DNA of 20,006 bases, taken from NCBI GenBank assembly GCA_003427395.1, contig BFEA01000583.1, positions 237,263-257,268 on the forward strand, written 5' to 3'. This document shows, piece by piece, positions 7,725-16,915 of the stretch (within the stretch, counting starts at the first letter, position 1; each line of letters opens with the position of its first letter). Position numbers and translations under genes: made by a program. The stretch is from Chara braunii. Its lineage: Eukaryota; Streptophyta; Charophyceae; Charales; Characeae. The notes beneath the pieces are model-generated. The model was not told where the DNA came from. It saw only the letters and a list, made by a program, of their open reading frames with translations, and made no database searches.

Positions 7725-10349
7725 ATGCCAGACGCAGATGGAATCGAGCGGGGCCCGGCAGCTACGCCAGCAGACTTTGTCAAGGCCCTTGAAAAAAGGG
7801 AGTTGGCACGGCTACAAGTACCAAAGGTTGACATCTTCTGGTTTGAAGGGGAGAGAGTGTCCAAATGGCTAGAGCTGTTGGAACAGGTTACAGGCGAGGT
7901 GTCGGATGAAGATAAGTTCAAATTCCTACCAGATACGTCTGGTGGGAAACCCGGTCCGAAGTAATGAAGGTGGCTGCTGCAGCAGGGGGAGACTGGGCTA
8001 AGTTCAAGGCAGAAATGAAGAGGCGGTTCAAGTTAGGGGATGGCTTATTAACGAAGACGGACTTGGAGATGTTACAGCGAGATGAATTCTCCACGGTAGG
8101 GGCCTTCGCCACATCTTTCAGCGTTTGAGAAGATGGGAAAGAAAGTCCCAGGGTTGGCGGAGGAGGAACAGTGTGCCACTTTCCTGGGAGGCCTCGTCGC
8201 TAACCAAGAAGGCTGCGCCAGGAAAGAAGCTCACTTGGGCCGCCATAAAGGAAGGCGTAATAGAAGGAGAATTGGACCAAGTAGACATTTTTCAGATGAG
8301 GCAGGCTAGGAAGAAAAGAAAGGCCTTGGATGCCACAGCGAGTGATGGGCGCGACTTCAAGAGAATGGCAGAGGATGCAGTGGCCCAACTCGATGCAGAG
8401 AAGGAGGCAAAGAGAAAGACTATGGCGGCACCGCAGACCCAAGGAAAAGCGAAGAAGGCAGTGGTGTAGGAAGAAGAAGAAGAGGAAGAGGAAGAAGAGC
8501 TGGAACCTCAGAAGTTGACAAAGGCTCAGAGGAAGGCGAGGAACTTGGTCCAAAGGGGGGAAGGCGGGCGGGGTCAGGCCCTGCAAGCTGTGGCAATGCC
8601 ACCCCCTGAGTCGCCCAGTCAAGCCGCACCAGCACACTGTGTGTCGTGGCCAGGTTGTGGACCTCCAAGTCACTGGCATAGGCATTGTTCATACGCACCA
8701 TGGCCGATGAGTGGGCCGCATGAGTCATGTGTCGGACCGCCAATGAGCACGGCTTCCTGTGGCTGTCCGGGACCCCAAGCTCAGCAGGCGAGCCACCCAA
8801 ACCCACCACCAAACCAACCTCAGCAGTCAGCCCAACAAGGATCACAAGAGAATCAAGGTGGTGGACGAGGACAAAATCAAGGATGGGACCGAGGACGAGG
8901 GAATGGTGGCCAAGGAGGAAACGACAGAGGGAATGGTGGTGGTAACGCTGCAGGCGGGGGAAACGGGGACTAGACTGCATCTGGAAGTCAAGGTGGTCAA
9001 GAAGGTGGAAGGGGCAGAGGGAGAATAGATTGGAGAAATGCCATTTGTTGGCATTGTGGGCAGAAAGGCCACACCATCAAGTTCTGCCACGTCAGAAGGA
9101 ACGATGAGGATAAAGGGTTGATCAGCACCAACTATGATGGGGACATGTACGACAAGTGGGGATACTACCTTAACCCAAAGACCCCAGGTGGGACAAGGAA
9201 GGAGGCCCTACGACGAGCCGAGGCCGGCGCGCCACCCGCTCCTCCATCCATGTTTCGGATATGGCAGGAGAAAGAGGTCCGCTGCGACATCAGGGTGGAA
9301 GAGGTAGGAGAGAACGAAGAGGTAGAGCAAGAAAGGAAAGCCGGCACCATCAAGGAAGAACCGATCATAGTAGAGTCCGACGATGAGATAGAAGAAGACT
9401 GTTGGAACAGGCCGCGACATGCTGAGACAGGGGAAGATTACTGGAGAACGGTCCGACAGACAATGGAGAGAATGGAAGACTTAGTAGCCAAGGTCGGGAG
9501 GTACAAACAAAAGTTATCCGCTATGTGTGACGAGGTCAGGAAGTGGAAAGGTAAGGAGTCACTGGTGTACCTCTACGATCAGGGTTCAGGGTCGCAAGGT
9601 GGATCTGGAAGTCTGCCAGGCGTCACGACTTCAAGGCAAGCGCCAAGGTCCAGAATGACCTATAGACCACCCTCGAGATCGGGAAGAGCACCTCAGGCGG
9701 TTAGGACAAGGGCCAAAGGGCCGGTAAGCCCCGAAGAACAAGCAAAGGATGTTCCTGAGCCCAGTGGAGAGAAAGAGGTGGTGAATGTTCCAGAGGGGGA
9801 GGATGATGAAGACGACAGGTTGAGGAAAGAGGAGGATGAGAAAGCCGAGCAAAGAGCCAAAAAGAGGGGCGCCAAGCCTGATACGGACAGAGCTCAGGAA
9901 GTGAAGAAAAAGAAGTATGCTGTCCGAGTAGAAGAGGGATTTGATGTGGAGGAGATCATGGATAGGATTCTTGAAGGTCATAACTATCTTATGAACCTGA
10001 AGGATGTCCTGGCCTCATCGCCAAGGCTCCGAGATGAGCTAAGGGCACGATTATCCAGGAAGATGGTGGTCAACATACGGTTAGGGACTATAATCCCTAA
10101 GGAGGCTGAGTGGGCTGAAACGGGTACTAAGATGGACTGGAAGTCTGTCGCCTGTGGCTGCCTCGATGTTGTGGTGAAAGGGAAGACATGCACCGCGATG
10201 GTGGATAGTGGAGCGGAAATGAACCTCATAAAGGAGGAACATGCCGTACGGATGGGAATGGAGATAGACCGCTCTGACAACGGGGTTTTGATGGGGGCCA
10301 ACAATCGATCGGTATTCATTGGGACCGTGTCGTCAGTGATATTGGAGAT
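7725..10349 (+). pseudogene. Ty3/Gypsy gag-protease remnant, frameshifted and with in-frame stops
   Basis: The product would be the capsid/nucleocapsid polyprotein and the aspartic protease that cleaves it. Reading starts at ATG 7725 and includes KVDIFWFEGERVSKWLELL, a Gypsy capsid N-terminal signature. Similarity then moves between frames near 7935, 8120 and 8189. From 8190 the frame stays open to the LTR except for TAG at 8467-8469 and 8971-8973, both possibly from CAG. Order of parts: capsid; an acidic run after the first TAG; a Gly/Arg/Gln-rich stretch (about 8840-8970); a CCHC zinc knuckle CWHCGQKGHTIKFC at 9046-9087; a long charged linker; and retropepsin with DSGAEMNLI at 10204-10230, active-site DSG intact. 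Protease homology stops at about 10349, where the 3' LTR begins; the frame runs on to a stop at 10426-10428 as LTR-encoded nonsense. RT is missing. Three frameshifts and two stops make it non-functional. Confidence 0.85.
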
Positions 10350-11833
10350 AACTCACCACCGCTCCAAGTCCCCTCCTGCCCTAGGGACCATCTTACCACG
10401 CACCCTTTGGGACACCTCAGGGTGTTGAAGATGGTAAGGCCCTCAAGCCGGTGTTGCGCTCGCTAAAGGGTTACTCCCCTTAGCACGCACTTCAGCCGAC
10501 GCTTGAGCGTTGAGGACAACCCCATGGCTCAGAAGAGGCCATTTGGGTATGGGCACCATATAATGCACCATCACCATGGGTACTCACATAGAGCTGCATG
10601 GTGAACTGGTACGCGTAGGTCCTGTGTCCGCTCGGATTTATGTTAACCCATGCGCGCGACACTTACCCATTTCTGCAATCGAAAGTTATGGGACGAGCGA
10701 AGAGGGCAAAAGCGCGCCACGGCCAGTAGACCCAAGTTTTGGCAGCACGACATGATGCAGGAGCAAGGGAATAAGCCTAGTCGGCCTATGGGGACCCGTG
10801 TACGAGCCTCCAAAAGTCTCAAACATCGGGTTGCCTGTGGGTCTGAGTCTGGGCATCATCCGCACGCATCTTTCGCGTTGTTCTACCCCTCTTGTTTGGA
10901 ACGACTATCAGACTATCTGCAGTTGTTTCCTCCTTGAAGTCTTCATGGTTGGACGTTGTAGTCCGTGGTAGCCGTCAAAGTCAAACCCCTTGATTTTGGC
11001 CACCACGACAGCCCTAAAGTTGTCTACTCAACCCCTCTGCACAGGGTGCAGAAGAGGGTGTGGTCTTCAACCGCACATGGCGGTTGTCTGGCGTCGAGAG
11101 ATTACCCCTCAAAGCGTCTGTCAGCCGACACTTGAGTGTCGAACGCGACCCTCGAGATTATCAAGGGCCGCGAGGCTACGAGTACCACATAGTACCCCAT
11201 CGGCGCGAGTGCTTGTGTATGCCCGCATGGCTGGTTGATATGAGGAGGTCGTGCGCCCCCACAACTTTTATACAAAAATCCAGCGCGCGGTACCTAGCTG
11301 ATTCTCGTGGCACAAAATTATGGGTCGGATACTGAAGGGACTAGGAGTATTGCGGTTGTTATGGCGTCGTTCATGATGTCTGTTTTGTGTATTTTCATGT
11401 GTTATGTGTGGGTAGATGTGAGTGTTGTGGTGTACGCGTAATGTGCGTAATGCGTCCTAGTCGACCGGCGCCGAGTCACGTTTGGGACCTCAGCCCCCCA
11501 GAACGTCGATTCGCGTGCGGGTACAATTTCTTGGGCGTTCGACCGCGCGTAACCCCCTATGCTACAGCGAACGAGAAACGCCCTCGGCTGGGCCACCTCT
11601 GCAATTGCATACGAAAAACTTTCGCATGTGGTTCAATAGCTCGGAAGGGATACGCCCACCTAAGGGATGGTGACAACTCCCGCAGCTCGCGTGACCCTGT
11701 CCTGTCGTAGGGGCTCGCGAGAGGTACGGCTGGCGCACTCGGCCGGAGCGGCAAACGCTCTCCGTGACAAGTCCTGCATAATCCTGCGTGATGCGGCCGG
11801 GAGGGTCCCCGTGCGGGACCGATGCGCTCGACA
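10350..11833 (+). repeat. 3' LTR, truncated by about 22 bases at its start
   Basis: Homology to the 5' LTR starts at AACTCACC (10350, equivalent to 5909) and ends at the same GACA (11830-11833). The first 22 bases of the 5' LTR are replaced by protease coding sequence, which by chance or microhomology also contains TGTC and GTGAT at the same offsets (10328-10340). The conserved hairpins lie at 11607-11628 and 11804-11820. A TTTTATACAAAAAT stretch near 11265 is a possible TATA region. The LTR now abuts minus-strand gag sequence on its right. Confidence 0.8.
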
Positions 11834-12930
11834 ACGCCCCTCAAGTTGAGTAGGTCGGTAGAGACCAACTTAAGCCCCATCTCCTGGTGTTGTCCTCCTG
11901 ATCTTCCTGTGCCATCCATTAACTTGTCGAAACCCATCCAGACCTCTGAAAACAGAGGAGGGTCCTCTTCCTAAGTGCAAGTACCTTTACCCTTTCTGTC
12001 CTCCACCTCCTCAGGTGTCTTTCCTTGCTGCATCCTCTCATGCAGCTCTGCCAGGTTCTTCATCCTGAGCTGGGTTCTGATGTCCTGCTCCCTTGCTGCT
12101 CTTTCTTTCCTGTCCAGCTCCTTCTCTTGGGCAGACTGATTCTCTCTCGGCTCCTGCACATGTGGCTCGTGAGGAATGTCTGGCTCTGCGTCAGGCATAG
12201 GACAATCCATCTCCCTTTGAGCAGGCTGTGGAGGTGCATCTGAACTACTGGACCCCCCTGCTCTCTCACGCCGGTGGGACTTGTGTTCCTTCCTCCTCTC
12301 CTCCCTTTGAGTCCCTGATGACGCACCTTGCTCAAAGGTTCTCATTTCCTCTGCCTCGGGTTCCCTTCTTCTTTTTTCCATGCCTCTCCTTTCACCTGCC
12401 TGACGAGCTGGCGTATAGTAGTTTCATAGCAGCTTCTTGTAGTGCCCCCAATTCATGGCAGATGCCACGATAGATCGAACAAAGGGTCTGATATGGTGTC
12501 TCGCAAACAAAAGGAAGTTCCCCACTCTCTGCTCTCCTGGGATGCCAAGCTCATCTGCATATCGATCAAAGGTCAATAGGAACTCCCCCAGGTTAGTGGA
12601 GTCGAATCGAATGGGCCGTCCATCCCTCCCTAATGGTGACGGATGCAACCCTTCCATCTTCCGCCCAAAGTCTTGCCAGTTCAGCGACTCCCTGACCAGG
12701 TTAGCAATGGGGTCTGCTCACTTGCCTGCGCCTCGCACCTCTCTCAACATCCTGGTGCTGTCCCATCCAAACTCTCGCGCATGCCGCTCGAACTGCATCA
12801 GGAACAGCTCAATGTTCCCTCCCTGGAAGACTGGAGGCCTGTCCTCTCACCTGGTCCTCATCCACGTCCTCGGTCTGGTTGCCCCCAAAGGGGTTTCCAC
12901 TGGCTCTGCCCCTCCCCTCCCTCTTGGCAT
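11834..12930 (-). pseudogene. Second, unrelated-type retrotransposon Gag remnant with duplicated capsid-like domain
   Basis: From ATG at 12930 one minus-strand frame stays aligned for 365 codons to the LTR junction, broken by TGA at 12847-12849, 12718-12720 and 12424-12426 and TAG at 11971-11973. The N-terminus (MPRGRGGAEP) is basic and Gly-rich. Codons 34-92 and 108-170 resemble each other: FQGGNIELFLMQFERHAREFG against FDSTNLGEFLLTFDRYADELG, then PIANLVRESLNWQDFGRKME against PFVRSIVASAMNWGHYKKLL. After these comes a highly charged, probably coiled region (EKRRREPEAEE..., later LAELHERMQQGKTPEEVEDR). No zinc knuckle is seen; the frame is cut off by the neighbouring LTR. It lies downstream of integrase on the same strand, 235 bases away, so it is either the start of another element or an unusual 3' gene. 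Non-functional. Gag identity is inferred from composition and motif style. Confidence 0.65.
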
Positions 12931-13165
12931 GGCTGCCCTCAGTGGTATCAAGCCTGCACAATAGGGAAGAGATGAACAGAAGCACACAGAGGGTAAGCGA
13001 TGTCAGACAAAACACAACAGGAGACAGACGTAGCCCTCCCATAACTACCCTAACTGCTTACTTATCCATACATATGCATACATATCCACACACACACGCG
13101 AGTCTAATCACAACCTATTACGCTACTCTACTGAGAGCAATATCCAAAGTAATCAAGAGATGACT
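12931..13165 (-). other. Spacer between integrase remnant and second gag
   Basis: No coding frame is recognised. It holds an alternating CA/CATA-rich stretch near 13066-13100. On the minus strand a pyrimidine-rich run ends in CAG just before the gag leader (about 12955-12970), which resembles a 3' splice site. No LTR boundary or polypurine tract can be identified, although one would be expected if two elements meet here. Confidence 0.45.
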
Positions 13166-14719
13166 CTAAGTGGTGAGATCCCCGCTCACCTCGTCTCGAG
13201 CAGCAAACTTCTTCAACCTTGAGCCCAACACTTTTTGTTTTAATGCCGTCCCATTTAACTCCTCAATTTGGTATGCTCCGTGCTCTCCACACCTGGTAAC
13301 CCTGTACGGTCCCAACCACCTCTTGTCTAGCTTCCGGGACCACTGCTTCTCCAGGGACGAGTCATATAACAACACAACGTCTCCCACCTTGAGGGGTTCT
13401 TTTCTCACCCTCGTCATTTTATCTCATCGGAACTTGTTCTTGGTACGACTATCGGCTGTCCTACTTGCTGCTTCCTCAATCCTGTCCTCAATAGCACCAA
13501 TCTGACGTGCTCTCAAATCCCGCAGTTCCTCAAAGGTCAGATCAGTCTCGAGGTCCTGTCGCCTCCAGGTTTTCAGGAAGCTCTCGATAAGGAACGTGGC
13601 GTGCCTGCCATACCATAATGTAGTCGGTGCATAGCCAGTGCTTCTCCTGACAGTAATATTGTCCACAAAGAAAGCGATGCTTAGAAAATCCGGCCACTGA
13701 TTGGGTTTGCCATCGGTCCACTTGGCAAGAAGATTTGTGATGGTGTCGTGCCCTCTCTCCATAGGTGCATTGGCTTGAGGGTGCGCTGCAGTGGTGTATT
13801 CGACGATTACCCCATAATTCTTCAATAGAGTCTTTACTTCCGCACATGTGAATCCAGACCCCCTATTCATCACAAACCTGGAAACGAAGGGATAATGAAG
13901 GTAGTATTCTTCGATGCATCTAGCCAGCGTCTCGCCAGTCTTTGTGCGAATGGCCCTGCCATCCACAAACCCAGAGAGGTTATCCCGTGCATCAAAGATG
14001 AGGTTATAGCTCCCTATTCCCAACGGCATTGCCAATAGATCCAAGTGCACGACCGCTCCAACCTCACGAACGTACCTCGGGTGCAGCGGCTCTCTAGGTC
14101 TAAGAGCAGACCGTTCTTGGCATGGTACACAAGACTTACAATAGTCATCAATCATCTGCCCCATACCATCCCAATAGTACAACTCGTGTATCTTGAGGTA
14201 AGTCGTATCTGAACCTCTGTGGCCACCTGCCGTACCGTCGTGCAGTGCCGCCATAATGTCGATCTGGCGAACGACGCCACAGACTACTCTCCTGGGATCC
14301 CTTCCTTTGCTCCTCATGAACAGATGACCATCCCTCACCAGGAAACTTAGCCTCGTCTTCAGAACTTTTGCGCAAACATCCCTTTCCCTCATCTCACACG
14401 AAAGAAGCATGCCGAGTTCAAGGTATACTCCCTCATATTCCTCTGCTCGAAATGCTTCCTTGATCTCTCCTTCCTCAAAATCATTGTCTTCCCTCTCATG
14501 GATCACGTTGTCACCCTCTTCCAGATCTTGCCGTTGTACCGTATTCCCGACTGCCTCTTCCTGAAGCAGCGCATTCGCCAACAAGTACATTCCACATATC
14601 ACCTTCTCGTGCTCGCTCACTTGTAGCGCCCCATTTTCAACCATAAGCGATCTTCCTGCAACTCGTACTTGCCTGGTAACACCAGCTCCATCATCCAATA
14701 TACGCCCGACATTCCCCAA
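13166..14719 (-). pseudogene. Ty3/Gypsy integrase remnant with Asp-to-Asn catalytic loss
   Basis: Integrase inserts the reverse-transcribed element into chromosomes. Residue numbers count from the frame opening at 14719; similarity to polymerase sequence starts about residue 24. The zinc-binding region is H160, H167, C197, C200 (ending CKSCVPC). The catalytic core should have D, D and E. D227 is present (HLDLLAMP), the second position is N285 (MNRGSGF, codon 13865-13867, expected DRG), and E321 is present (PMERGH) with exactly 35 residues between N285 and E321, as in DD35E enzymes. The frame is stopped by TGA at 13424-13426, probably from TGG. Beyond it the C-terminal domain continues in frame (13166-13423) with the GPY/F motif in WLGPYRV. 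A frameshift separates it from RNase H near 14640. Non-functional. Confidence 0.85.
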
Positions 14720-15402
14720 GAATCTTCTTCAATATAGGGTTTGAGGACTAAGTTTGGTCGTCGCGCATGTCGTAGGGGCGCAAGCCACACAGGCCGTCCA
14801 GGAGTAACGTATTCACCCACGGCCAATGACCAGGAGTTGATGTGAAGTGTCACATCCTCCGCATTGTCCAGGAACCCGTCGACTGGCGGAGTATCCTCGA
14901 TCACTCCTTGATTGTTCTTGTCCCAGTCGACGCGACCCAGCTCGTCTGCCCTATTCTTGTTTCCTGGAATTCGCTCCAACTCAAAGTCGAACATCCAGAT
15001 GTACATCAGCCACCTGGCGATAGTTGGATCTGAAGGAGCGAAGTTCTTGAGAGAACCAGCCAATGCTGTAGCGTTCACCCTTAGTACGAACCTACTGCCA
15101 AAATGGTAATTTCGGAAGATCCTCAAACAGTGAAGAACTGCCAAGGTTTCGCGGTTGAACTGAGAGTAGTTTCTCTCAGACGTATTAAGCGTCCGACTCT
15201 CGAATCTTAATGGTCGTTCTTCCCTGTTGGGGTCTCGCTGTATCAACACTCCTCCTAAAACAGTTGGCCCTGCGTCTGTCTCGACAATAAAGGGTCTGAT
15301 CATCACAGTCGCATGGTCTGGTACTCCCAGTACTAGACCTCCTTCCTCGAATTCTTCTTCAGATCTTGTATCACAGACTCCTGTTGGTCTCCCCATTCCC
15401 AA
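14617..15402 (-). pseudogene. Ty3/Gypsy RNase H remnant with Asp-to-Asn change
   Basis: RNase H removes the RNA strand of the RNA-DNA hybrid during reverse transcription. Counting from 15402, the first acidic residue is D43 (VETDAGP, 15274-15276) and the Glu is E85 (NYSQFNRETLAVL, about 15148-15150). The third is replaced by N110 (RVNATALAGSL, codon 15073-15075), where Asp is expected. The end of the domain keeps IPGNKNRADELGRVDWD. It follows RT on the same strand but one frame away, with a frameshift near 15350. Another frameshift near 14640 leads to integrase. The tail after about residue 170 is the linker toward integrase. Confidence 0.8.
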
Positions 15403-15976
15403 TCTTGTCCCTGACGCACAAGCTTCCGCAGTTGCTCTGTCTTTGCCGCAAATCCCTTAATAAAGATCCTCCAAAACCCACACGTTCCTAGGAAGCTCCT
15501 CACCTCCGTGATAGTCTGGAACGGTGTTGGCCATTCGAGAATCTTGTTAGTCTTCTTAGTATCTGGCCGACGACCCGTCTCGTCGCACACAAATCCTAAG
15601 ATAGTGGCACCACTCATGCAGTGCCTTGACTTTGACCCGCTTGCAGTGAGGTTATGCTGCTTCAGCAGGTTTAGGACCTTGCACAAGTCTTGCACATGGT
15701 CCCACACAAAGCGCCTAATCCCTGGCATCACCTCCTGCTCATCCTTCTCTTTGGGCCCTTTCACGGCCAGATTGTCAATGTAGGGCTGCGTGATGTGAGG
15801 ACTTATGGGCTGCATCGCCCACACCATGTGCCGCTGGAGTATGGCGACCGCATTCGTCCACCCCTGCTGCGCAACGTTCATGTGGATCAGCCCTCGAGGG
15901 GTATGCATAGCCGTCATCGGTCTGTCCGATGGGTACACAGAAAATTGATCATAGCCTGAATACAAGTCAATGAGTT
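15333..15976 (-). pseudogene. Ty3/Gypsy reverse transcriptase remnant, 5'-truncated at repeat A
   Basis: Reverse transcriptase copies the element RNA into DNA. Coding similarity starts abruptly at the first catalytic motif, LIDLYSGYDQ (from about 15974), directly at the inner end of repeat A; the N-terminal fingers and the protease that should precede it are missing. Palm motifs follow, with GWTNAVA, then YIDN at 15771-15782. There the second Asp of the usual Y/F-x-D-D is Asn (codon 15771-15773, AAT). The thumb and connection region includes TASGSKSRHC, GATILGFVC and FLGTCGFWRIFIKGFA. The frame ends at 15333 after a shift near 15350 into the RNase H frame. It belongs to the same general family as the gag-protease of the plus-strand element, but the orientation is opposite. 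Non-functional. Confidence 0.85.
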
Positions 15977-15992
15977 GCTAACCCTTCCGCCC

Positions 15993-16008
15993 GGAACTTT
16001 ATCGTTCC
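15993..16008 (-). repeat. Terminal hairpin at the inner end of repeat A (right)
   Basis: GGAAC and GTTCC pair around a six-base loop, matching 5854-5869 of the left arm except for one loop base. Confidence 0.6.
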
Positions 16009-16547
16009 ACCAAGATTACTTTCAACAAGAATAAGGAAAACACAACTCTTAACATTATCAGAAAGGACACTGTCGGGTTTAGCCCTGTGAGGGTTATCCG
16101 GGCGTATGCCTACTTAGATTATCATCTCATCAGAACGGGAATAGAACAGTCTCACTTAAACAGAAAGGTTGTGGGGTAGCTCACTCCCACGACATTTGTG
16201 TGGTTTTGCCCATCTGAATCCATAGTAATATCACTCAACATGAATCAATCGAGACTCTTTCACACATACCTGCAATCACATTAAAGAATCAAGCAAAGAT
16301 CCACGCACTACACGGAGTCAACTCCAACCAATCTCTATACTCATACCCTTTGCTTTAGTCACGCAAGCCCCAACCTCCGGCCAACCAACCATAATTAAGT
16401 ACTCAGTACCTTTGTTAAATGGCCATTCAATAAAAGTCTGGGTGAAACCATAACAAAACAATAAAATCACCAGGGCTAAAACCTTTTTAGGTTGAGTATT
16501 GAGAGTGAATTGGGGTTGAGTTGTAAACCGACGAATCGACAACCGAC

Positions 16548-16566
16548 CTGTTATCAGTGATAACAG
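16548..16566. repeat. Perfect palindrome in repeat A (right)
   Basis: CTGTTATCA-G-TGATAACAG has 9-base arms. It is the counterpart of 5299-5317, which is also perfect although its centre differs. Confidence 0.7.
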
Positions 16567-16915
16567 AAAAGTGATCCTTTCGTAGAATCAGGCCGACCAA
16601 ATTGAGCCTTCAATCGGACGTGAAAACCTCAATCACAGTACAGGTCAAGGAGGGTCACTGCTATGTTCAAGTTAAGTGGAGAACGTGCTCCAACTCATAG
16701 CCTAGCTCCTCTACTAACCTCTCGTTCAGCCTCCTTACTAACACTAAGTCACGGAGAATATCGGCAGCATCTCCCCTACTAAGGATGGATTGCAGAGTTT
16801 CCCCTAGCCAGAAATATTCTAACTCCTTAAATTTTGCAAAATTTCGGCAGCGCTTCCCGTAGGAAAAGTGTCTTTCCAAAATTTCTATGAGTCCAAACAG
16901 GTAAGGTACGTACAA

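Larger units (their letters stand above)
5887..11833 (+). mobile_element. Decayed LTR retrotransposon with gag and protease but no polymerase
   Basis: Two long direct repeats (5887-7412 and 10350-11833) flank an internal region of about 2.9 kb that has a tRNA-Asp-like primer binding site, a broken gag and a retropepsin domain. The 5' LTR starts TGTC and both LTRs end GACA, the usual inverted TG...CA termini. RT, RNase H, integrase and the polypurine tract are absent; the protease frame runs directly into the 3' LTR, so an internal deletion is likely. No matching target-site duplication is visible: TAGCG precedes the 5' LTR and ACGCC follows the 3' LTR. This suggests later rearrangement or recombination between copies. 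Gag and protease style is Ty3/Gypsy. Confidence 0.8.

Noticed and set aside
8200-8980. Minus-strand frames of 161 and 186 codons over gag
   Set aside because: They are antisense to the gag frame that carries the capsid-linker and zinc-knuckle region, and consist of Leu/Phe/Ser-rich sequence expected opposite Lys/Glu-rich coding.
10328-10349. TGTC at 10328 as the true start of the 3' LTR
   Set aside because: The bases to 10349 still read as protease (GTVSSVILEI) and match the 5' LTR only partly, so truncation of the LTR is the better reading.
7725-10349. Altered genetic code with TAG read as Gln
   Set aside because: The same cluster also has TGA stops in other frames and several frameshifts, which fits ordinary decay.
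12943-12954. TGGTATCAAGCC as a tRNA-Met primer binding site
   Set aside because: It lies on the plus strand, while the neighbouring gag and polymerase remnants are on the minus strand, and no LTR end precedes it.
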